Shown here in pieces: positions 1-8,836 of a DNA stretch of 64,000 nt. The position numbers were made by a program, and so were the translations under genes. The DNA lies in NCBI GenBank assembly GCA_964411985.1, contig CAYPNF010000014.1:62001-126000 (forward strand), given 5' to 3'. The notes beneath the pieces are model-generated. The model was given only the letters and a program-made list of their open reading frames with translations. It had not been told where the DNA came from and did no database searches. Source of the stretch: CAYPNF01 sp964411985. GTDB taxonomy: Bacteria > Verrucomicrobiota > Verrucomicrobiia > Limisphaerales > J093. Position 1 is the first letter of the stretch; each line of letters opens with the position of its first letter.

Positions 1-2
1 CC

Positions 3-2078
3 GCGTTGGATCCCGGGCAGTGGCTTTATTTTGGCAGCCCAACTCCCGGAGCTTCCAACACCAGCGTAGGCACCACCGAGTGGCTCCTCGCGCCGGAACT
101 CTCCCATGCAGGAGGTTTCTACACCAATGCCTTTTACCTTGCCCTTACCGTGCCAAACGCAGGAGCGGAGATTCGCTATACTCTCGACGGATCCGCACCC
201 ACTGCCAGTTCCCTCCTCTACACGGCTCCTATCTTTTTACGTAGTCGGGCAGGTACCCCGAACGACCTCTCCGCCATCGCAACCGTTCCCGGCGGACAGC
301 CGCCCACTGGGGAAGTGTTCAAAGGTTGGACGGTGCGAGCCCGCGCGCTCAAACCTGGAGCCATGCCGGGCCCGATCGTGACTCGTACCTACTGGATTCA
401 TAGCCAGGGCCGTGCCCGCTATTCTCTGCCGGTTGTATCGCTGACCACCGATCGCCGTAACTTCTTCGACCCGAACATTGGCATCTATGTGCCCGGGAAC
501 GCAGCTGGCGGTAATTACTCGCAGCGTGGCACCGAATGGCAACGCCCCGTACACATTGAGTTCTACGAAACGAACAACTATCTCGCCTTTGCTCAAGAGG
601 GTGACGTCAAAATACACGGTAACACCTCCCAGAACTTCCCGATCAAAGGACTCGACCTGGACGGGACCGGGGGCGAGGGACGCCAGCCCTTTCGCTATGC
701 TATCTTTCCCGGCAGGGATCGTTCCGAGTTTCAGCATTTCCTGCTTCGGCCCTCTGGTCATGATCACTACATGGCGTTTATGCGCGATGAACTGATGCAG
801 GAATTGGGAGCCGAAACTGGTGCGGAGCACCAGGCAGCCCGACCCTGTGTGGTGTTTCTCAACGGCGAATACTGGGGGCTTCACTACTTGAAGGAGAAAG
901 AGGATGCGGATTTCGTTGCCTACTATGGTGGGATTCCCGCGGACGGGCTCGACTATTTGGAGGGGTACGCCGCCGCCAAAGCCGGCGACACCCGGCATTA
1001 CGACGCCATGATGCAGCTGGTCTCAATCGCCGACCCCGAAGTGCCTGACGTTTATCGCCAGATGGAGGCTCTTCTCGAGATTCCGAACTACATCGACTAC
1101 AAGGCTTGTGAGATCTTCAACTACCGTTGGGACATCGGAAACCACCGGCTTTGGCGGCCGCGAATACCGGAGGGGCGCTGGCGTTGGCTCCAGTTTGACA
1201 ACGATGTCGGTTGGGGCGGGTTCGGTGCGGAGCAGCCGGGTTGGAGCTACAATATGCTCGAGGCTGACCTCTCCACCGACGGTCGGCTCAACGGTCACAA
1301 TAATGAAACCACCACTCTTCTTTTTCGGCGCTTGCTGCGGAATCAGGAGTTCCAGGTCTTGTTTCTCAACCGCTTTGCCGACTTGTTGAACAGTACGTTG
1401 CTCCCCACGAATACCCTTGCCCAGATCGAATCTCTTGCGGCCCAGTTGAGTTCGGGAATGGCTGAGCATTGCCAACGTTGGCGAGCTCCAGCCTCTTTGG
1501 AGGCCTGGAAGAGTTCCGTGAATGCACTTCGCACCTTTGGCCTTCTTCGGCCAGAGGCGTGTCGCCAGCACCTCATTCAGCATTTTCAGCTCGCCGGAAA
1601 TGCCAGGCTCAGTGTTTCTGTAACTCCCGAAGGGCAGGGGACGGTACTTCTGAATTCGTTGCGTGTGCCACTCAGCGCAGGAGCCGCCTGGGAAGGAAGC
1701 TATTTTCGCGGAGTGCCAATTCCGGTTCGAGCGGAGCCCCAGATTGGCTGTCGGTTTGTCCGCTGGACCGGTGCGGTGGAGACTCCCGCTCCTCAGACAA
1801 CCGTGCGGCTGGATAGCAACACAACCTTGACCGCCGTCTTTACCACGGCCCCTGCGGTCGCCCCACTCATCGAGCGGATTCGAGGTCATGCAGGCGACGC
1901 GGTTGAACTTACCTGTCGATCTGAGCCCAGCCAAACCCTGAGCTTGGAGGCATCAGAGGACCTCCGATCTTGGCGCTTGGCCGGGTGGGCGGTCGCTGAC
2001 GACCAAGGTTTGGGGACGTTCCGTGTGCCGCTGGTCTCCGGCAGGGGTTGTGAGTTCTTCCGGGTACGGCTTCCTTGA
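3..2078 (+). CDS. CotH-type secreted protein, 5' end outside window
   Basis: The reading frame is open to the left edge, so the true start lies upstream. The first visible residues resemble the end of a lamin-tail domain. Next comes a chitobiase C-terminal-like segment (residues about 50-75, 'YTLDGSAPT'). A CotH kinase-like domain follows (about 165-480), with 'IHGNTSQNFPIKG', 'FLNGEYWGLHYLKEKED' and 'QFDNDVGWGG', the last carrying the usual acidic pair. A divergent InlB-type beta repeat sits at about 540-610 ('CRFVRWTGAVE'). The final 45 residues form a module ending in EFFRVRLP that recurs in the protein at 38797-39693. CotH proteins are atypical protein kinases of spore coats and secreted bacterial proteins; the substrate here is unknown. 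The domain order indicates an exported, surface-associated protein. Confidence 0.85.
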   Translation, partial: ALDPGQWLYFGSPTPGASNTSVGTTEWLLAPELSHAGGFYTNAFYLALTVPNAGAEIRYTLDGSAPTASSLLYTAPIFLRSRAGTPNDLSAIATVPGGQPPTGEVFKGWTVRARALKPGAMPGPIVTRTYWIHSQGRARYSLPVVSLTTDRRNFFDPNIGIYVPGNAAGGNYSQRGTEWQRPVHIEFYETNNYLAFAQEGDVKIHGNTSQNFPIKGLDLDGTGGEGRQPFRYAIFPGRDRSEFQHFLLRPSGHDHYMAFMRDELMQELGAETGAEHQAARPCVVFLNGEYWGLHYLKEKEDADFVAYYGGIPADGLDYLEGYAAAKAGDTRHYDAMMQLVSIADPEVPDVYRQMEALLEIPNYIDYKACEIFNYRWDIGNHRLWRPRIPEGRWRWLQFDNDVGWGGFGAEQPGWSYNMLEADLSTDGRLNGHNNETTTLLFRRLLRNQEFQVLFLNRFADLLNSTLLPTNTLAQIESLAAQLSSGMAEHCQRWRAPASLEAWKSSVNALRTFGLLRPEACRQHLIQHFQLAGNARLSVSVTPEGQGTVLLNSLRVPLSAGAAWEGSYFRGVPIPVRAEPQIGCRFVRWTGAVETPAPQTTVRLDSNTTLTAVFTTAPAVAPLIERIRGHAGDAVELTCRSEPSQTLSLEASEDLRSWRLAGWAVADDQGLGTFRVPLVSGRGCEFFRVRLP

Positions 2079-2145
2079 GGGGTGTCTTCGAAAGAAAGAT
2101 GGCTTGACGCGGTTACGGTCGGCCATCACAAATCCGTTACTCCTT

Positions 2146-3123
2146 ATGGAATCGATCTTGGCAAACACGGTTTCCCGTCCGGCGGCAATCCCCCTCCCTG
2201 ATCACGATCATTTTGCGGCGGATCGCGCGGACATCTTTGAGGAACCAGGGCATCCTCTGGCCGTTTTCTGGATTAAGGAACACCGCGATCTCGCCCTGCA
2301 CACCCACGATTTCATCGAATTGGTTCTCATCCTGGACGGAACCGCGGACCATCTTTTGAAGGAGGGATGCTATCAGGTGTCGGCGGGAGACGTCTTCGTG
2401 ATCAAGCCAGGGGTTCCGCATGGGTACGCCAACGCGCGCAATCTAGAGCTGGCCAACATCCTCTTTGACCCGATGCGCCTTCGGTTGCCCCTGGGTGACT
2501 TGGCCCTGCTCCCTGGCTATCACGCGCTGTTTGATCTGGAGCCTTCCTTCCGGATCCAGCACCGCTTCCAGAGTCGGCTTTTCCTCTCCCCCTCGCTTCG
2601 GCGGGAAGTGACCGGGTTAGTGCGCCAGTTGGCGGAGGAATTACAGGCTCGGGAACCCGGTTACAAGTCCATGAGCCTCGCTCTGCTCCTGAGGGTGATC
2701 GGTCGCTTGTCCCGCGCCTACAGCAAGCTCACGGAACGCGGACCGCAAACCCTTCTCGCGATCAACCGCGTCGTGACGTACATCGAGAATCACTATGCCT
2801 CTCCTTTGACCATGGTGGATCTCGCTGCCCACGCGGGGACATGCGAACGCAGCCTTCAGCGCTATTTTCAAAGAATCTTTGGGGTTTCCCCAACCGAGTA
2901 CCTCAATCGGTTGCGCGTGAAGAAGGCGAGCGAGCTTCTGCTCGAAACGGAGTTGAACGTGACTGAGATCGCTGGAGCGGTTGGTATCGTCGACAGCAAT
3001 TATTTCACCCGCATTTTTCGCCGCGAGACCGGAGTGAGCCCCAGTTCGTTCCGTCGCTCCTGGCATCGGTTGCCGCGTCCGGCACATCCGCTCGCCTTTT
3101 CCCTCGAGCCTGCTTCCTCCTAG
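2146..3123 (+). CDS. AraC-family regulator, RhaS/RhaR-like
   Basis: A 325-residue regulator with an N-terminal cupin sensor domain ('HTHDFIELVLILDG', then 'AGDVFVIKPGVPHGY') and a C-terminal pair of AraC helix-turn-helices ('MVDLAAHAGTCERSLQRYF' and 'VTEIAGAVGIVDSNYFTRIF'). The ATG at 2146 is preferred because upstream in-frame residues (from 2023) overlap the CotH gene and do not look like a domain. It is clearly related to the second AraC gene at 6506-7390: both share 'LPGYxALF', 'RFxSRL' and a similar linker. Together they bracket an MFS transporter and a sulfatase next to the rhamnose genes, so a role as a sugar-responsive activator is likely. The inducer is not shown by the sequence. Confidence 0.88.
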   Translation: MESILANTVSRPAAIPLPDHDHFAADRADIFEEPGHPLAVFWIKEHRDLALHTHDFIELVLILDGTADHLLKEGCYQVSAGDVFVIKPGVPHGYANARNLELANILFDPMRLRLPLGDLALLPGYHALFDLEPSFRIQHRFQSRLFLSPSLRREVTGLVRQLAEELQAREPGYKSMSLALLLRVIGRLSRAYSKLTERGPQTLLAINRVVTYIENHYASPLTMVDLAAHAGTCERSLQRYFQRIFGVSPTEYLNRLRVKKASELLLETELNVTEIAGAVGIVDSNYFTRIFRRETGVSPSSFRRSWHRLPRPAHPLAFSLEPASS

Positions 3124-3161
3124 GCCGGACGTCTTCCCCCCGCGGCACCACGGAACGCGGC

Positions 3162-4850
3162 TCAGTCTTCCGGCAACGGCTGATCCTTGGTTTCGGGCGC
3201 CCAGATGAGCGCGAACAGACCCAGCGCATAGATACCTGACATGACTATGGCCGCAGTGCGGAACGACATGAGCGAACTCAGGTAGCCAAGCATGTACGGG
3301 AAAGGGGCCGCTATATACCGTACCGTATTGTAGCAGAATCCCACCCCGGTACCCCGCAAGCGCGTGGGGTACAATTCAGGGAAGTAGATTGAATACCCTG
3401 CAAAGACCGCGAGTTGGGCGAAACCCATCAGCGGCAACATCCAATAGGCATCCGATTCCGTTTTCAGGGAATAGAACACATATCCAGTGATGGCCAGGCA
3501 GGCGAGGAAGGAGATCAGAAACGCACCGCGCCGACTCAAATAGGACGCCAGTAGAGTGAAGGCAATCATTCCGACAAAAGCCCCAATGTCGAATAGCATC
3601 ATGGCTTTGCTGCGGACTTGGTCGATCGATTTTTGCAGCGGCGCGATGGCACCTGGAAAAGTCTGTTCCACCAGTTGGCGGTTCAGGAACCGGATATCGG
3701 CCTCCGCGCCACCGCCCTGGACCTTCTTGATTAACCCCTGTGTTCGCTTGTCCAGCGCCACCCCCTGGTAGATCGCGGGATCATACAGGTTGGTGCCCTG
3801 GATAATCCGGTTCAAATCGGATGCAAGCATGTTGACGACACTGGCATCCACGTTCGTTGAGAGCTGAGCTATCTCCAAGGTGGAGGCTGTCGTCGGGGCA
3901 AGCTGTCTCTTGATTTGCAGTGCTGAACCGTTGGAGGCGTTGTTCAGGCCCCGGATCAGAGACGAGGAGTCCCGAACCTCCGCGGCTGCGAGAGGACGCT
4001 CCTTGAGAGCCGTGGTGATCAACTCCGGGCTGAAGAACCCGATTCCCCAAAGCCCCACCATCCCTGCCAGGCCCAAGCCTAATCCCACGAGGGTGTTTCG
4101 CCCCCACCGCGGGTGTCTCAGCAGCTCCATGGGCGACCCAATCTGCTTGCCAGGTTGGCCCGATGCCGCGGCTGCCTTCGCCTGCTTCCAAGCCTCAGGC
4201 TCCTTGAGCAGGAAGAAGATGGGGATGGCCAGAAGCGACGGAATGATACCCACGAAGAAGAGCACCCTCCAACCGCTGAAGCTTCCCACGAAACTTTCCG
4301 CCCCTGGCGGGATCTTGAGGCTGATGGACGCCCCCATGATGTTGCCTGTAGCCGACAGCGCCTGGAGTGATCCCAGTGCTACGGCCCGGAATCGGCCCGG
4401 CACACTTTCCGCCACCAGAGTGGTCGCTGCCCCGAACATTCCCCCGACACCGAGCCCGACCAAGAAGCGATAGAGGGTGAAATCGACCCACCCCTGAGAA
4501 ATGCCACATAGCCCCGTAAAACCGGAGTAGACCAGCAGGGTGACGACCATGGTCTTGACCCGTCCCCATTTGTCACTCAGCATCCCGAAGATGATTCCTC
4601 CCGTCGCCCACCCCACCATCATCATGGCGGTGGCCAGGCCTAGGTAGGTTTCCAGTTTGGCCAAGGCGGCTGGATTGTTGCCCAGCAATTCCCTTAACGA
4701 CGATTCCCTCGCCATGGTAAACAATCGCTGGTCCATGCAGTCAAAGAGCCATCCGCACGACGCAATGATCACCACCAGCCAGTGATACAGGGTGACGTTG
4801 GCAAAGAGGCTCTCCTTGGAGTTCGACGGTTCTGAGGTTGATGTATGCAT
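3162..4850 (-). CDS. MFS transporter with large central insertion
   Basis: A 562-residue major facilitator superfamily permease. The N-terminal half has the MFS signature 'GMLSDKWGRVKTMV' after the second membrane segment and 'YRFLVGLGVGGMFGAATTLVAE'; the C-terminal half has 'YFPELYPTRLRGTGVGF', as in sugar/organic-acid porters. Between membrane segments 6 and 7 (residues about 280-410) lies a hydrophilic insertion of about 130 residues with no recognisable domain, much longer than the usual central loop. The ATG at 4850 is chosen because transmembrane segment 1 starts about 25 residues later; upstream in-frame codons reach 4877. It sits between two AraC regulators and is divergent from a sulfatase gene. 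The substrate could be rhamnose, a rhamnoside or another product of sulfated glycan breakdown; that is inference. Confidence 0.85.
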   Translation of the reverse strand: MHTSTSEPSNSKESLFANVTLYHWLVVIIASCGWLFDCMDQRLFTMARESSLRELLGNNPAALAKLETYLGLATAMMMVGWATGGIIFGMLSDKWGRVKTMVVTLLVYSGFTGLCGISQGWVDFTLYRFLVGLGVGGMFGAATTLVAESVPGRFRAVALGSLQALSATGNIMGASISLKIPPGAESFVGSFSGWRVLFFVGIIPSLLAIPIFFLLKEPEAWKQAKAAAASGQPGKQIGSPMELLRHPRWGRNTLVGLGLGLAGMVGLWGIGFFSPELITTALKERPLAAAEVRDSSSLIRGLNNASNGSALQIKRQLAPTTASTLEIAQLSTNVDASVVNMLASDLNRIIQGTNLYDPAIYQGVALDKRTQGLIKKVQGGGAEADIRFLNRQLVEQTFPGAIAPLQKSIDQVRSKAMMLFDIGAFVGMIAFTLLASYLSRRGAFLISFLACLAITGYVFYSLKTESDAYWMLPLMGFAQLAVFAGYSIYFPELYPTRLRGTGVGFCYNTVRYIAAPFPYMLGYLSSLMSFRTAAIVMSGIYALGLFALIWAPETKDQPLPED

Positions 4851-5086
4851 GGCAATACCTGTTGCGGTTCCGCACACCGCGCGTCGGCTTTGGTAAGCTC
4901 ATACTCCAAGAGTAGTGCTGCCAGTGTCAAGCTTCGGTCAATGCGCCCTGCGCCCCTTTGGAGAGGGGGAAAGCGGCACCTGAGGGCGCGCGCACTCCAA
5001 AACCTGTCGGATCCCCTTCTCGTCCTTCGCTCCAGCCGCAAACTTTGCCTCGATTCCTGTTCCTCCTTCCTCTAGGCTCTTCGGGT

Positions 5087-6517
5087 GTGAATCACTCGTG
5101 TTTGAGTCGAGCTCTTGGCTATGGCTGCCTCCTGTTCCTGAGCTTGCTTATGCCGCAAATGGCCTGGGGCAAAACCGCACTCAAGGGAAGCCGTCCTAAC
5201 CTCATTTTTATCCTCGCGGATGACCTGGGCTATGGGGACTTGGGGTGCTATGGTCAGAAGTCGATCCAGACCCCCTGCCTGGATCGGATGGCTGCGGAAG
5301 GGTTGCGATTCACGCAGGCCTACGCGGGTGCGACGGTCTGCGCCCCTTCCCGCTGCGTGCTGATGACTGGGCTGCACACGGGCCATTGTCGGGTCCGTGG
5401 CAACGGTGGCGCCACGCCGCTGGCTCAAGTGCTGCGCCCGGAAGACTCCACCGTGGCCAGGGTGCTGAAGGACGTGGGATATGACACAGCGCTTATCGGC
5501 AAATGGGGGCTGGGCGACAAAGGCAAAGGCGAGGTGGGCCTTCCCACCCGGCAGGGCTTTGGGTACTTCTTTGGCTATCTGGATCAAGGCCACGCCCACA
5601 ACTACTATCCGACCTTTCTCTGGCGCAATGAGGACAGAATACGGCTCCCCAATGTGGTGACCAATGAGTCCCCTTCCGGCGCCGGGGTGGCGACTGTGAA
5701 GGCCGTCTACAGCGCTCAGTTGATTGAGGAGGAGGCCCTCGAATACCTTCGCCGCCCGAAAGATCGCCCCTTCTTTCTCTATTACGCCCCAACCCTTCCG
5801 CATGCCAACAACGAGGCGGGCAAGAAGGGAATGGAAATCCCCGACTACGGACCCTATTCTGCTCAGCCATGGCCCGATCCGCAAAAGGGGCACGCGGCCA
5901 TGGTGAGTTACCTGGATCGCTCCGTCGGCCGCATTCTGGATCTTCTCAAGGAGCTGGATTTGGACCGAAACACCATGGTGATCTTCTCCTCCGACAATGG
6001 CCCCCACCGCGAAGGTGGGTACAATCCGGACTTCTACCACTCGAGCGGCATGCTCCGTGGAATCAAGCGGGATCTCTATGAGGGCGGGATCCGGGTTCCG
6101 TTTCTGGTGCGTTGGCCTGGTACGATCCCAGCTGGGCGGCTCTGCCAGGAGGTGGTGTGGTTCCCCGATTTCCTTCCCACAGCCGCGGATTTGGCTGGAG
6201 CGAAACGTTCCGAGCATCTCGATGGACGGAGCCTGGTGTCTTTGCTGCAAGATCCCGGAGCCCGGATCCACCGCAACTCACCCCTCTACTGGGAGTTTTT
6301 CGAAGGCGGGTTCAAACAAGCCCTGCGATGGGACAATTGGAAACTTGTGCGCTTAGCCAAGGGGGAGATCACGGAGCTCTATGATCTTCAGGAGGATCCA
6401 TGCGAGAAGAACAACCTCGCTCTCACTCATCCCTCACGGGTTCGTCGGCTCACCACGATGTTGGAAGGCTGCCGTGTCGACACTCCTGACTGGCCCGTAC
6501 CCCGCTCAACTCATTGA
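5087..6517 (+). CDS. Exported sulfatase (type I, arylsulfatase family)
   Basis: Formylglycine-dependent sulfatase that hydrolyses sulfate esters, probably on carbohydrates. The N-terminus is a signal peptide ('YGCLLFLSLLMPQMAWG'). The metal-site motif 'FILADDLGYGDLGCYG' follows at about residues 42-57. The activation motif C-x-P-S-R appears as 'CAPSRCVLMTG', with the first cysteine expected to become formylglycine. 'GKWGLGD' and 'IFSSDNGPHREGG' complete the active site. The start is uncertain: GTG at 5087 gives a clean signal peptide, while longer in-frame starts begin near 4958. The 3' end overlaps the convergent AraC gene by 12 bases. A sulfatase beside rhamnose genes suggests that the source glycan is a sulfated, rhamnose-containing polysaccharide; this is inference. 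Confidence 0.88.
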   Translation: MNHSCLSRALGYGCLLFLSLLMPQMAWGKTALKGSRPNLIFILADDLGYGDLGCYGQKSIQTPCLDRMAAEGLRFTQAYAGATVCAPSRCVLMTGLHTGHCRVRGNGGATPLAQVLRPEDSTVARVLKDVGYDTALIGKWGLGDKGKGEVGLPTRQGFGYFFGYLDQGHAHNYYPTFLWRNEDRIRLPNVVTNESPSGAGVATVKAVYSAQLIEEEALEYLRRPKDRPFFLYYAPTLPHANNEAGKKGMEIPDYGPYSAQPWPDPQKGHAAMVSYLDRSVGRILDLLKELDLDRNTMVIFSSDNGPHREGGYNPDFYHSSGMLRGIKRDLYEGGIRVPFLVRWPGTIPAGRLCQEVVWFPDFLPTAADLAGAKRSEHLDGRSLVSLLQDPGARIHRNSPLYWEFFEGGFKQALRWDNWKLVRLAKGEITELYDLQEDPCEKNNLALTHPSRVRRLTTMLEGCRVDTPDWPVPRSTH

Positions 6518-7390
6518 AATTGCCGGAGGAGGGCTCTGTTGCCGATAAGCGCGCGGGGTTACGCCTAAAAGCCGACGGAACTGGCGAGTGAAGTAGTTGC
6601 TGTCGCTAAACCCCACCCGAAACGCGATATCGGTGATGGATTCATCCCCACCCCGCAAGAGGGTAGCGGCGCGCCCCACCCTCAGCTGAATGAGGTAGGC
6701 AATCGGTGTGCTTCCAGTCGCGGCTTGGAAGGCGCGGATGAAGGTGCGCTTGGGCATGCCTGCAATTTCAGCCAGCTCATCCAAACGGATTTCTTCATCG
6801 GAGCGACGTTCCAGGTGGGTAATCGCTTCTGCGATGCGTAGAATGGCGCGTGAATCCGAACTGTGATGGTGGCTGTAACATCGGCACAGATAGCCCACAA
6901 TCTGCATGAAGAGGGACGTGGCCATGAAACCAAAGCCGGGCCCGCGCTTCGCAAGCTCAAAATCGAGTTGGTCAATGATCCCGGTGACCCCTGTCAGTTC
7001 ATGAGGCATCAGGTGGAGCCGTGAGCGGAATCTCTGGGATGCATCCCGAGAAGACTCCATCCGGAACAGCGCCTGATACCCGGGAAGTGTGGGAAGATCC
7101 GCCAACTGCATCAGGATGCGTTCGGGTTGGAACAATACATTGATCAGCCGTAAACCGTTCAGATTCTGGTATTCATGGCCCCGCTTGCCGCCAATGACAA
7201 AAATGTCCCCCCTGATCAATGGAAAGGACTCGTTTACCGTCACGTGCTGTCCACTTCCGCCCGTTACCAGGACAATCTCCGAAAACTCATGGTTGTGTGG
7301 CCCAAACGGTTCCTGTGGCTCCCGTCTCTCAACCGCGAGCGGGAAACCATCGGTGTGAAACCAGTCGGAACTCTTGAGCGTGGCAAACAT
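6506..7390 (-). CDS. AraC-family regulator of the rhamnose genes
   Basis: A 294-residue AraC/XylS regulator. The N-terminal cupin domain ('GPHNHEFSEIVLVTGGSGQ', then 'GDIFVIGGKRGHEYQN') should bind a sugar. The C-terminal DNA-binding domain has 'LDELAEIAGMPKRTFIRAFQ' and 'ITDIAFRVGFSDSNYFTRQF'. ATG at 7390 is chosen; a GTG lies two codons upstream at 7396. The gene is transcribed divergently from rhaA across about 150 bases, the classic arrangement for a rhamnose activator, so it is the best candidate for controlling rhaA-rhaT-rhaB and perhaps lutABC. It is a paralogue of the regulator at 2146-3123, reminiscent of the RhaS/RhaR pair of enterobacteria, though orthology cannot be claimed by eye. 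Confidence 0.88.
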   Translation of the reverse strand: MFATLKSSDWFHTDGFPLAVERREPQEPFGPHNHEFSEIVLVTGGSGQHVTVNESFPLIRGDIFVIGGKRGHEYQNLNGLRLINVLFQPERILMQLADLPTLPGYQALFRMESSRDASQRFRSRLHLMPHELTGVTGIIDQLDFELAKRGPGFGFMATSLFMQIVGYLCRCYSHHHSSDSRAILRIAEAITHLERRSDEEIRLDELAEIAGMPKRTFIRAFQAATGSTPIAYLIQLRVGRAATLLRGGDESITDIAFRVGFSDSNYFTRQFRRLLGVTPRAYRQQSPPPAISMS

Positions 7391-7540
7391 AAGCACCCAC
7401 CCGCAGCTGCTTTTCGGCCCCAGCCGCTTCGGGGTCTGGCAATTTAATCCTTGTTCGTGGCGCGATCGTCAAGGAAACTGTCAAACATATCCGATACAAC
7501 TAGAGCTCAGTTTTTCAGTAACTCAGCAATAGACGAACTT
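7391..7540. promoter_or_regulatory. Divergent control region between araC-type gene and rhaA
   Basis: This 150-base spacer must hold the promoters of both divergent genes. Two direct GTCAA repeats start at 7468 and 7480 (12 bases apart, about one helical turn), a spacing compatible with AraC-family half-sites. No convincing -35/-10 pair and no Shine-Dalgarno sequence in front of rhaA were found. The binding-site reading is speculative. Confidence 0.35.
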
Positions 7541-8812
7541 ATGTCCATTTCGAAAACGAACCTCGTCAAGGCCTACCGGCTGGCAAACGAACGCTACGCC
7601 GCCTTGGGTGTGGATACCGAAAAAGCCATCCAGCAACTGGCCAAGGTTCCCATTTCCCTCCATTGCTGGCAGGGCGACGACGTCGGCGGATTCGAGAATA
7701 TGGGCTCCGAACTGGGTGGAGGCTTGGCAGTCACCGGCAACTACCCCGGTAAAGCCCGCACGCCGGATGAGTTACGTTCGGATTTAGACCAGGCGCTCGC
7801 CCTCATCCCTGGCAGACACCGGCTGAACTTGCACGCGTTCTACGCCGAAACCAGGGGAAAGAAGGTCGACCGCGACGAAATCGATGCCAGCTTATTCCAG
7901 AACTGGATCGCCTGGGCCCGGAAGAGCCAAGTCGGCATCGACTTCAATCCCACCTACTTTGCCCACCCTAAAGCGGCTGACGGCTTCACGCTGTCGCATC
8001 AGGACCAAGGGATTCGCAGGTTCTGGGTCGAACATGGGATCCGCTGTCGGGAAATCGGCGCCGCCATTGGCAAGGCGCTCGCCAACCCTTGCGTTACCAA
8101 CGTCTGGATTCCCGACGGCATGAAAGACACCCCGGTGGATCGCCAAGGCCCCCGCGAACGGCTCGAGGATTCCCTGGACCGGGTTTTTGCCAAGCCAATC
8201 AGCCCCAAGTTCAACCTGGACTCGGTGGAAGCGAAGCTCTTTGGCATCGGTTCTGAAAGTTATGTGGTTGGCTCTCATGAATTCTATCTGGGATATGCCA
8301 TCAAGAATCGGAAGCTCATTACCATCGATACCGGGCACTTCCATCCCACCGAATCGTGCGCCGACAAACTATCGGCGGTCATGCTCTGGGTGGACCGGAT
8401 GCTGCTTCACGTCAGCCGTGGAATTCGTTGGGACAGCGATCACGTGGTGATTCTCTCCAACGAACTGGAGGCTTTGGCGCAGGAGTTGGTACGAGGCAAC
8501 CTTCTGGGACGCACCCACGTCGGTTTGGACTATTTCGATGCCAGCATCAACCGGGTGGCGGCTTGGGTGATCGGCACACGATGCATGATCAAGGCTTTGC
8601 TGATGGCCATGTTGGAGCCCCACGCCCAACTGCTGCAGTATGAGCGAGAAGGGGACTTTACCTCGCGCTTAGCCATGCTGGAAGAATGCCGGACACTGCC
8701 GTTTGGAGCGGTGTGGGATTACTATTGCCTCAAGATGGGAGTGCCTGCCGGGGAAACCTGGCTGGCCGAGGTAAAACGCTACGAAAAAGCCGTGTTGTCC
8801 AAGCGGCAGTAA
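7541..8812 (+). CDS. rhaA: L-rhamnose isomerase
   Basis: Converts L-rhamnose to L-rhamnulose in the cytoplasm, the first step of the phosphorylating rhamnose pathway. The 423-residue protein has the family's usual length and TIM-barrel layout: 'ISLHCWQGDDVGGFE' near the N-terminus, 'LNLHAFYAE' (about 94-102), 'GIDFNPTYFAHPK', 'NVWIPDGMKDTPVDR', 'IDTGHFHPTESCADK' with metal and substrate ligands, and 'GLDYFDASINR'. ATG at 7541 follows a non-coding leader; the frame is open upstream to 7451 but without family similarity. It is followed after 24 bases by rhaT, then rhaB, indicating an operon. Divergent from the AraC regulator at 6506-7390, its probable activator. Confidence 0.96.
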   Translation: MSISKTNLVKAYRLANERYAALGVDTEKAIQQLAKVPISLHCWQGDDVGGFENMGSELGGGLAVTGNYPGKARTPDELRSDLDQALALIPGRHRLNLHAFYAETRGKKVDRDEIDASLFQNWIAWARKSQVGIDFNPTYFAHPKAADGFTLSHQDQGIRRFWVEHGIRCREIGAAIGKALANPCVTNVWIPDGMKDTPVDRQGPRERLEDSLDRVFAKPISPKFNLDSVEAKLFGIGSESYVVGSHEFYLGYAIKNRKLITIDTGHFHPTESCADKLSAVMLWVDRMLLHVSRGIRWDSDHVVILSNELEALAQELVRGNLLGRTHVGLDYFDASINRVAAWVIGTRCMIKALLMAMLEPHAQLLQYEREGDFTSRLAMLEECRTLPFGAVWDYYCLKMGVPAGETWLAEVKRYEKAVLSKRQ

Positions 8813-8836
8813 CCCGTCACCCTTAATCAGAGCAAT

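Noticed and set aside
237..998. Long minus-strand frame inside the CotH gene
   Set aside because: It is a shadow of a clearly coding plus-strand gene, with no family similarity or start context.
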